Positions 49,351 through 58,611 of a DNA stretch of 64,000 nt are shown here, piece after piece. Under the pieces are notes generated by a model, which had not been told where the DNA came from, did no database searches, and saw nothing but the letters and a program-made list of their open reading frames with translations. Source of the DNA: DTFZ01 sp050260375 (lineage in GTDB: Bacteria > Bacillota > Clostridia > Christensenellales > SZUA-584); assembly GCA_050260375.1 (NCBI GenBank), contig JBLNCA010000037.1, forward strand, positions 124,001 through 188,000. The letters are read 5' to 3'. The translations under genes were made by a program, and so were the position numbers. How positions within the stretch are numbered: position 1 is the stretch's first letter; each line of letters begins with the position of its first letter.

Positions 49351-50943
49351 GTGAAAATACGCGATTATTGCCAGGCTGTTTTAGTTTTGTTTGTACTGAT
49401 TGTTACTTTTGTCATATCCGCCTGTCAGCCTACGCCGGAGACGCCTCCGGTCGTACGCAGAGAGGACGATATACCCAAAGAAGCGATTCTGGAAACAGCT
49501 GCGCCGCCGACCGCAGAAGTGAAGAACGCTATAGAGCCGGCTGTTTATTCGGTTAAGGAGCATTGGAAGGAAACGGTGGAAAAGAACGATTTTCTTACCA
49601 TCGAGGTGGATGCGGATATACTGATGCCCGAGGTGGAGACATATCCGGTGGAGCGGCTCGAACGCGTCATACTCACGCAGGAGAAAGTGGATGAACTGAT
49701 CGCGTATTTTACCGAGCCGGGAACGAAATTCTATACCGGCGAGCATGTAAGGCTGAAATCGGAGTATGAAGAAGAGCTTATCGAATTGAAACAGAGCCTG
49801 CAAAATGTATTGAACGGCGGCGACGGCGAAACTCCCGAGTCCATCCGCTCGTATATCAAAGAAGTGGAGCGCAAGATGGCCGAGGCGCCCGAAAGCCATA
49901 CTTACACGTATGTGGAGCCGGTGTTTACGTATTCGACCGATTATGAGACGGGAGAGCCGCGCAAGGAGTACGGGGAAAATACTGTTGAAGTCTCGATAGA
50001 ATTGCCGGACGGAAAAAGATATGGGTCTGTCTACGCATCCCGCTATGAAAAAGGTAAAAACACGAGTTCCGGTTTTTCCTACTGCGGTTTCAGCGGCGGG
50101 TGGAACATGGAAAGTTATTTTACCTGGTATGACGAAGAACTAAAGAAGGAAGCGGAGTGGTATGCGAAATTTGATGATGTCGCGTGGAAGAAGGATTGGG
50201 CAAGGCAGCGAGAGTTTGTAGACAAAGGACTTAAGCGCATGCAGGAGAACAACATGGACCTGCGCGCCGCGGCTGACAGTGCGATTCGCGTGCTGGAGGA
50301 GCTGGGCGTAAAAGGAATGCAGCTTAAAAGCTTTGAAAAGGCGATGTTCTCCAGGGAGCGCGGCAAGGAAGGAGAAGAAGATCATACAATACCCGGCTGC
50401 TACGTGGAGTTTGTACGCGAATGCGGCGGCATTCCCTCGACTTCGCAGCGCGGCGGCAGTTTTTCGAATGACCAGGATTACTCCGAGCTATATTGCGCGC
50501 CCTTTTATCTGGAGAATGTGAGCATGATAATAAGCGAGGAAGGCGTAGAATACTTCTCATGGAATAGCATGGCGCAGGTAGTGGAGCGCGTTGCCGAAAA
50601 CACCACTCTTATGCCGCTCGATAAAATGAAAGAGCGCGCCCTCGACCACATTTTCTTTATGAATGGAGCATGGCTGGACGGAAAGCGCGGCAAAATGCGC
50701 ATCAATATCGAGGAAATGCGCCTGGTTACCACGTACATAAACGCCAAGGACGATACTGAGCGCGTGCTTATCGTACCCGCGTGGCTTATCAAGGCGCAGG
50801 AAGAACACTTTTTAGAAGAAAAAGATGTCTGGATCGACGGAAATGAAGAGGAATTCATGATAAATGCGCTCGACGGCAGCGGCATACTTATGCCGGGCAT
50901 ATTGGAACGTATGCAGGAAAGTAAAGAAAGGATGAAACAGTAA
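49351..50943 (+). CDS. large lipoprotein of unknown function (possibly DUF6034)
   Basis: The 530-residue product has a lipoprotein signal (residues 6-24) ending VISAC with Cys25, then a Pro-rich stretch. It is a globular, charged, aromatic protein (YCGFSGGWNMESYFTWYDEE, KDWARQREFVDKGLKRMQEN, YCAPFYLENVSMIISEEGVE). It may belong to DUF6034, a Clostridia lipoprotein family, but I am not sure. GGAGGTG is five bases before GTG 49351; an in-frame TTG at 49336 lies within that site. It stands alone behind its own consensus promoter. It is probably anchored on the outer face of the membrane. Confidence 0.72.
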   Translation: MKIRDYCQAVLVLFVLIVTFVISACQPTPETPPVVRREDDIPKEAILETAAPPTAEVKNAIEPAVYSVKEHWKETVEKNDFLTIEVDADILMPEVETYPVERLERVILTQEKVDELIAYFTEPGTKFYTGEHVRLKSEYEEELIELKQSLQNVLNGGDGETPESIRSYIKEVERKMAEAPESHTYTYVEPVFTYSTDYETGEPRKEYGENTVEVSIELPDGKRYGSVYASRYEKGKNTSSGFSYCGFSGGWNMESYFTWYDEELKKEAEWYAKFDDVAWKKDWARQREFVDKGLKRMQENNMDLRAAADSAIRVLEELGVKGMQLKSFEKAMFSRERGKEGEEDHTIPGCYVEFVRECGGIPSTSQRGGSFSNDQDYSELYCAPFYLENVSMIISEEGVEYFSWNSMAQVVERVAENTTLMPLDKMKERALDHIFFMNGAWLDGKRGKMRINIEEMRLVTTYINAKDDTERVLIVPAWLIKAQEEHFLEEKDVWIDGNEEEFMINALDGSGILMPGILERMQESKERMKQ

Positions 50944-50993
50944 AGATGAACGGACGGACATGCGTTCATAGGGACTCGAGAGTTCGTAAATAT

Positions 50994-51022
50994 ATGGACC
51001 ACAAAAAGACGTGAGGCGGGCG
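50994..51022 (+). repeat. truncated ACGTGAGG hairpin repeat
   Basis: GACCACAAAAAGACGTGAGGC matches unit 2 of the array at 25731, but the right arm (CTTTATGGGG) is replaced by GGGCG. The replaced end forms a different hairpin with CGCCC at 51032-51036. Confidence 0.6.
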
Positions 51023-51026
51023 ATCA

Positions 51027-51155
51027 ATGAACGCCCTTACTGTTATGTTGGACGAGAATTATCAGATGCACAGCGATCTGGGCGAACAGGCGATACATAC
51101 TATAAACGCACTCGATGGAACGATAATGCAAAGGCCGCACGGGCCCGATTGGTAA
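51027..51155 (+). CDS. possible small protein or gene remnant (42 residues)
   Basis: ATG 51027 opens a 42-codon frame beginning MNALTVMLDENYQMHSDLG and ending PHGPDW. GAGGCGGG lies about five bases upstream and the ATG sits in the loop of a GGGCG/CGCCC hairpin. The composition looks protein-like, but no family is recognised. It could be a decayed gene end. Confidence 0.25.
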   Translation: MNALTVMLDENYQMHSDLGEQAIHTINALDGTIMQRPHGPDW

Positions 51156-51270
51156 GTCATGCGGCATGTAAACCGTGGTTAACCGGCGAAACAACGCGCT
51201 TTAAAATAAATTTTGAAAAATTATGGAACAAATCGGCAGTATCGCTGCGTCTAATACTCAAGGCTTGTTG

Positions 51271-51307
51271 CGGCACCCGGCAAGACATGAGGCTCGCCGG
51301 GGTGTGC
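51271..51307 (+). repeat. ACATGAGG hairpin repeat copy
   Basis: CGGCACCCGGCAAG, loop ACATGAGG, CTCGCCGGGGTGTGC. The stem pairs in eight of nine positions with a different sequence from the 25691 array. The right flank GGGGTGTG is the same. Confidence 0.7.
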
Positions 51308-51390
51308 TAAAGTACGCAAGCGCCGACCAAATTAAATAATTTTTACAAAATGTTGAAGTATTTGCGTATAAAATGTGTTAATATGGTAAA

Positions 51391-51431
51391 TACACACTCC
51401 AAAAAGCCTCGCGCCTTTTTGGAGACCCGTA
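51391..51431 (-). repeat. inverted ACGTGAGG-type hairpin repeat copy
   Basis: On the minus strand TACGGGTCTCCAAAAAG, loop GCGCGAGG, CTTTTTGGAGTGTGTA. The 10-base stem CTCCAAAAAG/CTTTTTGGAG is perfect and keeps pairing despite changes from the CCCC/GGGG form. It lies about 110 bases before the amidase start. Confidence 0.75.
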
Positions 51432-51542
51432 TAAATCTGCGGCTGACGCCGTAATGAAACTGAATAATGCACTATAGCGGCTCTGATAATACAAAGCTCT
51501 TTATGGATGGTGGTGGAATCAATCAAATTTGTGAGGGCAAAA

Positions 51543-52373
51543 ATGGACCATCCACCAAAAAAACCGCGCCGTCGCGGATACCGGCTGAACAAAAAGAAGT
51601 TTGCGGGCATGCTGCTTGCGCTTGGCTTCATAATAGCCACCGCCGCGGTAGTGGTGAGGGTATATGAAGAAGCCGCGGCAGAATTTGCCGGGGCTCAAGG
51701 AAAAGCGGACATTGGCGCGATAGCTGCGAGGCCCGGCGTTCCGCGCAAGACGGACACCGCCGCCGCAAGCAAGACTGCGGCGCCCAAAGCGACGGCAAAG
51801 CACGACGGCAAACTGCGGGTAGTCGTCGACGCGGGGCACGGCGGTTTCGACCCGGGGGCGACAGGAACAAACGGCGCGCGCGAAGCGGATATCAATCTGC
51901 AAGTCGCAAAAAACTTAAAAGAAGAGCTCGAAAAGCGGGGCGCGCAGGTGGTTATGACACGCGAGGACGACGACGGGCTGGGGAACACGCAGCAGGAAAG
52001 CCTAAAGGAGCGAAAAAGGATAATACAGCAAAGCGACGCTTGTCTGGTTATCAGTATACACATGAACACGTTCGACGACAAGGACGTTTCAGGCCCGCTG
52101 GTGCTGTTCGCACCGGGTTCCGAGCAGGGCAAGGCGTTTGCCGAAATAGTGCAGCAGCGACTTAACGACGCGCTGGAGTCGGGCGGCAGGGCGCGTTCGG
52201 AGGACCTCGTCGTAGTGCAGAGTACGGATAAGCCTTCGATACTCGTCGAATGCGGATATATCACCAATCCGAAAGAGGAGAAAAACTTAAAGAAGCCGGA
52301 ATACCAGTATAAAATCGTCAAGGCGATATGCGACGGAATTGACGATTTTCTGGGAGACGGTTCCGACAGTTGA
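51543..52373 (+). CDS. N-acetylmuramoyl-L-alanine amidase (Amidase_3, CwlD-like)
   Basis: The enzyme cuts the bond between muramic acid and the stem peptide. The 276-residue product has a basic cytoplasmic tail, one membrane anchor (about 20-40), an Ala/Lys-rich linker and the Amidase_3 domain. Zinc ligands are His99 (VDAGHGGFDPGA), Glu114 (GAREADIN) and His173 (ISIHMN); the catalytic Glu236 is in LVECGYITN. I use ATG 51543 after GAGGG. The GTG at 51507 lacks family residues. It begins the envelope cluster and is membrane-tethered, facing out. Confidence 0.93.
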   Translation: MDHPPKKPRRRGYRLNKKKFAGMLLALGFIIATAAVVVRVYEEAAAEFAGAQGKADIGAIAARPGVPRKTDTAAASKTAAPKATAKHDGKLRVVVDAGHGGFDPGATGTNGAREADINLQVAKNLKEELEKRGAQVVMTREDDDGLGNTQQESLKERKRIIQQSDACLVISIHMNTFDDKDVSGPLVLFAPGSEQGKAFAEIVQQRLNDALESGGRARSEDLVVVQSTDKPSILVECGYITNPKEEKNLKKPEYQYKIVKAICDGIDDFLGDGSDS

Positions 52374-52398
52374 ATAATACTGCAGGTACTAAAGCGAT

Positions 52399-53181
52399 AT
52401 GAGAGACAGAAACGTTAAAATTCGTACGGCGTCATCCGACATAAGACGCGCGTTTACAGGACGCGGCTTTATTATAGGCCTTTTCGGTATGGTAGTAGCC
52501 GTCGTACTCTCGTCGCTCGAAGAAATCATAAACGTAGCGCGGAGCACGGAGCCTCTGATGAACGGATATCACTTCGAATTTATCAAGAAGGCTCTATCTT
52601 CCTCGTGGGTGACGCTTGCCATTCCCATACTGTGCGCGCTGCCGTTTACGTCGGCGTTCGTGGACGACGTAAAGAGCGGCTTTATCAAGCAGTATCTGCA
52701 CCGTTCGGGTTACAAGCCGTATATAAGGTCAAAGCTTCTGGCATGCGGGCTTTCGGGCGGCGCGGTGCTGTTTTTCGGCATACTTATTTCATATGCGCTC
52801 GCGTATCTCGTATTTACGCCTATGGAGCTGGCGCTTGAAAAAGGGCAGACGCCGCAGCCGTATCTGGCGCAGATACTGATGATAGCGGCGACGCTGTTTT
52901 TATCTGGCGCGTTCTGGTCGCTGGTGGGATTTACTATGTCCGCTCTGACAATGAACCGCTATATGGCGTACGCGTCGCCGTTCATACTCTATTACGTGCT
53001 CATAATACTGCATGAGAGGTACTTTGATAAGCTGTACGTGCTTTATCCGAAAGAGTGGCTGTTCCCCTCGGAAGGGTGGGTTTTGGGGAGCTTCGGCGTA
53101 ATGCTGCTGCTCGCGGAACTGACGGCGGCAGTCTGCCTTGCGTTCGCGCTGACTGCGAGAAGGAGGCTTGCGAATGTATAG
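52399..53181 (+). CDS. ABC-2-type permease-like membrane protein
   Basis: This 260-residue protein has about six membrane segments (starting near 26-45, with others around 72-90, 112-140, 155-180, 190-207 and 225-250) separated by short loops. It resembles the permease subunit of ABC-2 transporters of the antibiotic or bacitracin-export type. FVDDVKSGFIKQYLHRSGYK is the coupling-helix region typical of these. It is followed by a second permease and an ATPase with overlaps, so the three probably form one heteromeric exporter. The substrate is unknown. Confidence 0.72.
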   Translation: MRDRNVKIRTASSDIRRAFTGRGFIIGLFGMVVAVVLSSLEEIINVARSTEPLMNGYHFEFIKKALSSSWVTLAIPILCALPFTSAFVDDVKSGFIKQYLHRSGYKPYIRSKLLACGLSGGAVLFFGILISYALAYLVFTPMELALEKGQTPQPYLAQILMIAATLFLSGAFWSLVGFTMSALTMNRYMAYASPFILYYVLIILHERYFDKLYVLYPKEWLFPSEGWVLGSFGVMLLLAELTAAVCLAFALTARRRLANV

Positions 53182-54073
53182 GGCGAGGCAGGTTTGTTCC
53201 GTAACCGCATATAACTTCAGGCAATGGCGCGCAAACCCGCGCGTGATTATAACGTTCGCTCTGGCTTTTATACTGTGTTTTCTGCTCTCCGACAAAGCGG
53301 TGCGCTTTGCGAAGGAATACGAAACGACTATGCAGATAGTCGAGGCGTTCGTATGGACTTTCGGGGACAGCAATTCCATATTGCTGTCGTCGCTGCTGCT
53401 CGTGCTGCTGTTCGCGGACATGCCGTTCCTCTCCGCGGGTACGCCGTACTACCTTCTGCGCATTAACCGCAAGACGTGGCTCGCGGGGCAGGCGCTCTAT
53501 ATCACGCTCGCCACCGGCATATATATGGTGTTCATACTGGCTTCCACGTCGCTTATTTGCATGAGCAATTCGTTCATAGGCAACATGTGGAGCGAAACGG
53601 CCGCTATACTCGGCTATTCGGGTGCGGGCAAGGCAGTGGCGCTGCCCGCGCTCGTAAAGACGCTCGAGATGAGCACGCCTTACGAGTGCATGGCTACGAT
53701 ATTCCTGCTCATGCTGCTGTATACGCTGCTGATGTCGTTTATCATGCTGTCGTTCAACATACGCAAGGGGCAGCTGGCGGGCGTAATCAGCGTGTTCGCA
53801 TTCAGCCTGTACGGGTTTTTGCTAAATCCCAATCTATTCAAGACGATGTTCCAGCTTCCCGAAGAACTTATTTATAAGGCAAACGTAGCCGTGGGGTGGC
53901 TGTCGCCGTTGAACCATGCGACGTATCACATGCATAATTTCGGTTACGACCTGCTGCCGCGGCTCTGGCAGACGTATGTCATATTCGGCGTGCTGATAAC
54001 GCTGTGTTTCTTTTTCGCATTGCGGGCGGTGCGCAGGTACAATTTTAATTTCAGTGGAACGGAGAATGTGTAA
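53174..54073 (+). CDS. second ABC-2-type permease-like membrane protein
   Basis: The 299-residue product has about six membrane segments. It shares the general layout of its neighbour and has SAGTPYYLLRINRKTWLAGQ in the position of the cytoplasmic coupling segment. I use ATG 53174, seven bases after AGGAGG; it overlaps the first permease by eight bases. The last base of its stop is the first base of the ATPase ATG. It is probably the partner half of a heterodimeric transporter. Confidence 0.72.
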   Translation: MYRARQVCSVTAYNFRQWRANPRVIITFALAFILCFLLSDKAVRFAKEYETTMQIVEAFVWTFGDSNSILLSSLLLVLLFADMPFLSAGTPYYLLRINRKTWLAGQALYITLATGIYMVFILASTSLICMSNSFIGNMWSETAAILGYSGAGKAVALPALVKTLEMSTPYECMATIFLLMLLYTLLMSFIMLSFNIRKGQLAGVISVFAFSLYGFLLNPNLFKTMFQLPEELIYKANVAVGWLSPLNHATYHMHNFGYDLLPRLWQTYVIFGVLITLCFFFALRAVRRYNFNFSGTENV

Positions 54074-54714
54074 TGGACATAGCCATCAGCGTTCAGAACG
54101 TGACAAAGCGGTTTGGGGAGGAAACGGTACTTAAAAACGTCATCCACGATTTCGAGGAAGGCAAGATACACGGCATTGTAGGCAACAACGGCAGCGGCAA
54201 GACTGTGCTGATGAAGTGCATCTGCGGTTTTCTTATTCCCACAAGCGGCAAAATATTCGTCAATTACAAGCAGGTGGGCAAAGACTGCGACTTCCCCGAA
54301 GACATCGGCATAATAATCGAAACGCCGGGTTTTCTGCCGGGACTGTCGGGCATGAAAAACCTTCAGATACTTGCTTCGCTTTGCAGGAAGATAAACGACG
54401 ATACAATACGCGCTGCAATAAAGCGCGTGGGGCTTGACCCGTCGATGAAAAAGCCGGTGGGCAAGTATTCGCTCGGCATGCGCCAGCGGCTCGGCATTGC
54501 GCAGGCAATAATGGAAAACCCGTCGATACTGGTGCTTGACGAACCGCTGAACGGCCTTGATAAAAGCGGCGTCGCGGAGATGCGCAGCCTAATAAAATCG
54601 CTGCGCGACCAGGGAAAGACTATGCTGCTCGCGAGTCACAACCAAGCGGACATCGACGAGCTTTGCGACACCGTCTGCGAAATGGACGGCGGCGTACTTA
54701 CGGTTGTCAAATAG
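54073..54714 (+). CDS. ABC transporter ATPase (intact motifs)
   Basis: The 213-residue ATPase has Walker A GNNGSGKT, Q-loop region DIGIIIETPGFLPGLSG, signature YSLGMRQRLGIAQAI, Walker B ILVLDEPLNGLD and an H-loop LLASHNQADIDELC. All key residues are present. It resembles ATPases of ABC-2 exporters for lantibiotic immunity or drug efflux. It overlaps the permease gene by one base, so it energises the two permeases. Substrate unknown; nearby wall-active proteins suggest an envelope role. Confidence 0.93.
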   Translation: MDIAISVQNVTKRFGEETVLKNVIHDFEEGKIHGIVGNNGSGKTVLMKCICGFLIPTSGKIFVNYKQVGKDCDFPEDIGIIIETPGFLPGLSGMKNLQILASLCRKINDDTIRAAIKRVGLDPSMKKPVGKYSLGMRQRLGIAQAIMENPSILVLDEPLNGLDKSGVAEMRSLIKSLRDQGKTMLLASHNQADIDELCDTVCEMDGGVLTVVK

Positions 54715-54731
54715 CAAGGGGAGGAGAACTC

Positions 54732-56483
54732 GTGGATATAGGCTTTAGAGAGGATAATAAACAGAGAGGCAACAAGAAATATAAGATAATGCTCATAGCG
54801 TCGGCGTGCGTGCTTGTTGCGGCTGCGGCGGTCGCTGCAATATTGCTGCTGGGCGGCCAAGGCGACGCCGTGCGCATTTTAGACTTCGGCACGATTGTAA
54901 AGGGAGTTTCGATAAACGGCATAGACGTATCGGGCAAGACAAAGGACGAGGTGCTTTCCGCCACGGCGGATTTGGAAGCGGGCATGCTTGCTAAAGTCAA
55001 GTTCTCGCTGGACGTTAACGGCGAAGTGCACAACTTCAGCGCGGAAGACTTCAGCGTAGGCACAGATTATATGGATATCGTTTCGCAGTCGGCGAGCTAC
55101 GGGCACCGCGGCACGTTTGAACAGCGGCTTGAAGCATTTAAAAAGGCGGCGGCGGAAGGCGTGAATTTTACGGTAAGCCTTACCGTCGACAGGGACAAGC
55201 TTTCGAAAAACCTCGCGGAGCTTAAAACGGCGCTCGATAAAGAACCAAAGGACGCCGGATTCGAGTTTATGCCGTGGGGTTATACGGTGGATGAAAGCGG
55301 CGCTGCAACAGCTTATCAGCCCGATATAAACGCTATGGTCGAAGAGCTTGCGCACGGCAGGGAATACAAGCGCCCCGAGCTTGTGCGCATACCCGACGAG
55401 GAAATGCCTATACCTCTGCGGTACAAGTTTTATAACGACGACGAGGGATACAAGAAGGATTATATACCGCCCGACGCGAACATAGCCCGGTTTTTCTATA
55501 AGCCGCACCAGACGGGGCTTAAAGCGGACACCGCGGCGATAGCAGACGATATAATCTCGCAGGTTAAGAGCGGGCAGTTTTCCACGATAACCGTGCCTGT
55601 TGAAGTCACCGAGCCGGGGCTCAAACTGGACGATATAAAGGCCAACACGCAGCTTATTGCGTCGTGGTCGTCGAGCTTTGGCGGCCATTACAGTTACGGA
55701 AGGAACTGGAACGTGGCAAGAATATCGGCGTTTATCAACGGGAACGTGATACAGCCGGGGCAGAAGCTTTCCATAAACGAAGTTGCCGGGCCGAGGAACG
55801 ATTCCACCGCAAGGACGGTCGGCTGGAAGAAAGCGTCGGGCATAGAGAACGGAGGGTATTCTCCGCAGGTGGGAGGCGGCGTCTGCCAGCTTGGTAGCAC
55901 GACGTTCAACGCCGCTATACGCTCGGGGCTCAAGATAGCCAAATCGTACCATCACTCGATACCGTCCGACTATGTACCGCTCGGGCTGGACGCTACGCTC
56001 AATACAAAGCCAGACCTCGATTTGGTGCTGGAGAACACGGGAACACTGCCATATTTTTTAGTCTCGTATGTTAACCCGAAAGACAAAAACGTTACGGTGG
56101 AGGTTTACGGCCCGCCGCTTATAGACCCCGACCATCCCGAGTGGGGCAATGTGATATACGACTATTCATTCAAAAACCTGGGGCGCTACGGCACTCCCGG
56201 CAGTAAAACATACACCGTCGAAGTGCCTACCGAAGCGCCCGACGGCACTATAGTAGACGCGTCCAACCCTACTTACGTGTACGCGAAAGGCAGAAGGGGA
56301 ACGAAGGTGCGCACATACAGGCATATATATTCGCTTGACGGCAAGGAGCTCTGCGATCCGATTGAGTTTGAATACCATGAATATCCTACGATAGACAGCG
56401 TTACGTATGTATACTCGCCGCCCGCGCCGCCAACGCCGCCCGCAGACCCGGGAACTCCTCCCGCAGAGCCGCCGGCGTCGTGA
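54732..56483 (+). CDS. VanW family wall protein with PG-binding-4-like and G5-like domains
   Basis: The 583-residue product has one membrane anchor (about residues 17-38), a PG_binding_4-like domain beginning IVKGVSINGIDVSGKTKDEV, a second similar region, then the VanW domain (GRNWNVARISAFINGNVIQP, GGGVCQLGSTTFNAAIRSG). A G5-like segment and a Pro-rich tail (PPAPPTPPADPGTPPAEP) complete it. I use GTG 54732 with GGGGAGGAG just before; the ATG at 54663 overlaps the ATPase. Members are linked to cell-wall processes and, in some operons, glycopeptide resistance, but no van genes are here. Confidence 0.88.
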   Translation: MDIGFREDNKQRGNKKYKIMLIASACVLVAAAAVAAILLLGGQGDAVRILDFGTIVKGVSINGIDVSGKTKDEVLSATADLEAGMLAKVKFSLDVNGEVHNFSAEDFSVGTDYMDIVSQSASYGHRGTFEQRLEAFKKAAAEGVNFTVSLTVDRDKLSKNLAELKTALDKEPKDAGFEFMPWGYTVDESGAATAYQPDINAMVEELAHGREYKRPELVRIPDEEMPIPLRYKFYNDDEGYKKDYIPPDANIARFFYKPHQTGLKADTAAIADDIISQVKSGQFSTITVPVEVTEPGLKLDDIKANTQLIASWSSSFGGHYSYGRNWNVARISAFINGNVIQPGQKLSINEVAGPRNDSTARTVGWKKASGIENGGYSPQVGGGVCQLGSTTFNAAIRSGLKIAKSYHHSIPSDYVPLGLDATLNTKPDLDLVLENTGTLPYFLVSYVNPKDKNVTVEVYGPPLIDPDHPEWGNVIYDYSFKNLGRYGTPGSKTYTVEVPTEAPDGTIVDASNPTYVYAKGRRGTKVRTYRHIYSLDGKELCDPIEFEYHEYPTIDSVTYVYSPPAPPTPPADPGTPPAEPPAS

Positions 56484-56530
56484 CTTAAGGCAATGCCTGT
56501 AATGATGTTAAAAGAGGCTACGGTCAACGA

Positions 56531-57202
56531 ATGAGTGAAGTAATAAGTCTGAAAAACGTCGTCAAGATGTATCCCGGCGCAAAGCGCGCCGTAAACGACA
56601 TCACGCTTAACATAAGCGAGAACCAGCGCGTTATAATACGCGGGCCGACGGGCAGCGGCAAACGGACGCTGATGAAACTTATCGCCGGCATGCAGCCCCC
56701 GAGCTCCGGCAGCGTTACTGTGATGGGCAAAGCGCTGCATGAAATGGACGAAGATGCGGCCGCGCGCTTCCGTAATAAGTATATAGGCGTCGTGCCGCAA
56801 ACGCCCTCGCTGTTCCATGGGCTCACGGTGCTCGAAAACGTGGAGTTGCCGCTTGCCGCAAGGGGAATCCCGGCTGCGCAGCGCAGGAAAGCGGCGCTCC
56901 AGCAGCTCAAAACTATGGGCATTACGCACATATCATATGCTTACCCTTCACAGCTGACCGCGCTTGAGGCGCAGATAGCGTCCGTTGCCAAGGCGCTTAT
57001 AGCGCGGCCGAAAATACTGCTGCTGCATGATATACTCGCACCGCTGTCCGAAAGGGAAACCGAACAGTTCGCGGGCACGATGCACGCCGTCTGGGAATTC
57101 GGGTGCTGTACGGCGCTCTACTTCACCTGCGCGGCTCCGGCCCTGGACGCGGAGAGGCTGATAACGTTAAGCCACGGAAAAATTCAGGAGGACATTCGAT
57201 GA
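56531..57202 (+). CDS. motif-degenerate ABC ATPase (LolD/FtsE type)
   Basis: The 223-residue product aligns along its length with LolD/MacB/FtsE ATPases, but its catalytic motifs are altered. Walker A is GPTGSGKRT: the Ser/Thr after Lys44 is Arg45. The signature LSGGQ is LTALE (142-146). Walker B keeps Asp167, but the catalytic Glu is Ile168 (LLLHDILAPL). The switch His is Cys200 (FTCAAP). Only Q90 of the Q-loop is kept. The frame is open and overlaps the next gene by ATGA, so it is not a decaying pseudogene by this evidence. It probably binds nucleotide weakly or not at all and acts structurally. Confidence 0.85.
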   Translation: MSEVISLKNVVKMYPGAKRAVNDITLNISENQRVIIRGPTGSGKRTLMKLIAGMQPPSSGSVTVMGKALHEMDEDAAARFRNKYIGVVPQTPSLFHGLTVLENVELPLAARGIPAAQRRKAALQQLKTMGITHISYAYPSQLTALEAQIASVAKALIARPKILLLHDILAPLSERETEQFAGTMHAVWEFGCCTALYFTCAAPALDAERLITLSHGKIQEDIR

Positions 57203-58611
57203 GAAAACTAAGTATTATTCTTGCTATAATGATACTTTGCATTACGCCGGCCTCGGCGCTTGCCGAAGGCGAAGGCGGCGGAGGCGGCGGGGGAAGCGGG
57301 GGAGATGCGGTTCTTTCGATAGACAACGTCAACGTTTACGACGGTATGGACAGGGCGTATAAAGACGGATATATGCCGACGGTAAGCGGCGGCATAGCTA
57401 CTATTATTATTCCGCTTGTAGTCAACCCGGGGAGTGTGGTGGACGGAAATACCATCACGGTTACTCCTGCGCTCGGCGAAACGTCGGCGTCGCCTTTTGT
57501 GTACAAGAACTATCAGAAGGCTGTCGGCCTCGCAAACAACGCCGTAAACGGAGGTACATCCACCATTCCGTCGTTTCTTGTGCGGTTCGATCTCGAGCTT
57601 GCCGCGGGGCGCATAAACGGCGTTTACCCGGTGAGCATAGACGTCGCGGCAACCTCAGGGGGGAACCCGGTGCAGCAGACGTTCACCGCGTATGTAACGA
57701 TTACCGACGGCAAGGACCCGAACGCTCCGGAAGCAACGCCCAAACCGCAGTCGCAGCCCAAAGTGATAGTAAGCGGCTACAGCATAAACCCCTCGCCCGT
57801 AAACGCGGGCGAAGGTTTTACGGCAACTGTGACGCTTAAGAACACGAGCACAAAGAAGTCCGTACAGAACATGACGGTTACGGTTTCCTGCGACTGCCCG
57901 AATTTTGCGCTGCAAAACGACACAAGCACGATATTTATAGGCAACCTGGCAAAGGGCAAGACCACGGATGTAGTGCTCGAATACAAAGTAGACCTTGAAA
58001 CGCCCGCCCAGAGGTATAACATAATGCTCGCGATAGATTACGAGGATTCAAACGCGTCGCCGCTTTCTTCGTCGGGAACAATTCAGGTTGCGGTAATCCA
58101 GCCTCTTAATGTAAAGATGGAACCGCCTAAGATTCCCGACAGCGTCAACGCTGGCGATACGATGCCTTTAAAGTTCCAGGTGATGAACATGGGGCGCGGA
58201 AAGGTCTACAACGTGCGGTGCGAGCTCGCGGCGCCCGGTCTTATACCTTCCGAGGTGGCTTTTATAGGAAACATGGAGCCGGGCACGGACGGCGAGGGCG
58301 AGATGGACGTGTTTGTAGGCATGAAAAGCATGACGGAAGGGTACGAAGGCGACGATAAATACGGGCCCACAAGCGGCAAAATAACCCTTAAATACGAGGA
58401 CGGCAACGGGCAGGAGTACACAGAGGAAGTCGATATATTCACAATGATAAACCCGCCTGAAATAAACCCCGTTTCCGCCGATGCCGAAGAGGAGCCCGAT
58501 AAGGCGAGCCAGTGGTGGATATCGCTTATAGCCGGCGGCGCGGTAATCGCCGTGCTTGTAATACTGCTTGTTGCGCGCAGGAAAAAGGTGAGGCCGCATG
58601 AGGATTTTTGA
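57199..58611 (+). CDS. secreted CARDB-like protein with C-terminal membrane anchor
   Basis: The 470-residue product has a signal peptide (about 1-22, cleaved near SALA), a Gly-rich stretch, and two or three Ig/CARDB-like beta domains with the repeating pattern NPSPVNAGEGFTATVTLKN and IPDSVNAGDTMPLKFQVMN. A C-terminal membrane helix (about 441-462) and a short basic tail follow. CARDB-type domains mediate adhesion or protein contact. ATG 57199 overlaps the degenerate ATPase stop; AGGAGG is well placed. It overlaps the permease gene by 14 bases. It is probably the extracytoplasmic partner of the permease. Confidence 0.8.
   Translation: MRKLSIILAIMILCITPASALAEGEGGGGGGGSGGDAVLSIDNVNVYDGMDRAYKDGYMPTVSGGIATIIIPLVVNPGSVVDGNTITVTPALGETSASPFVYKNYQKAVGLANNAVNGGTSTIPSFLVRFDLELAAGRINGVYPVSIDVAATSGGNPVQQTFTAYVTITDGKDPNAPEATPKPQSQPKVIVSGYSINPSPVNAGEGFTATVTLKNTSTKKSVQNMTVTVSCDCPNFALQNDTSTIFIGNLAKGKTTDVVLEYKVDLETPAQRYNIMLAIDYEDSNASPLSSSGTIQVAVIQPLNVKMEPPKIPDSVNAGDTMPLKFQVMNMGRGKVYNVRCELAAPGLIPSEVAFIGNMEPGTDGEGEMDVFVGMKSMTEGYEGDDKYGPTSGKITLKYEDGNGQEYTEEVDIFTMINPPEINPVSADAEEEPDKASQWWISLIAGGAVIAVLVILLVARRKKVRPHEDF

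Larger units (their letters stand above)
50944..51542. other. 0.6-kb region with hairpin repeats and a small frame
   Basis: It contains an ATGAACG/CGTTCAT hairpin (50946-50969), three copies of the ACGTGAGG-type repeat (50994-51022 truncated, 51271-51307, and inverted at 51391-51431), and a 42-codon frame at 51027-51155. A 99-codon frame (51011-51310) overlaps these and has unlikely composition. The amidase gene's promoter is not clear; TTGAAG at 51354 has no well-spaced -10. Confidence 0.6.

Noticed and set aside
51011..51310. 99-codon frame before the amidase
   Set aside because: Biased composition, overlaps repeat copies and a better small frame, with no family resemblance.
56531..57202. 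Degenerate ATPase as a sequencing error or pseudogene
   Set aside because: The frame is full length, has no stops, and overlaps the next gene precisely; the substitutions are spread over four motifs, which errors would not explain.
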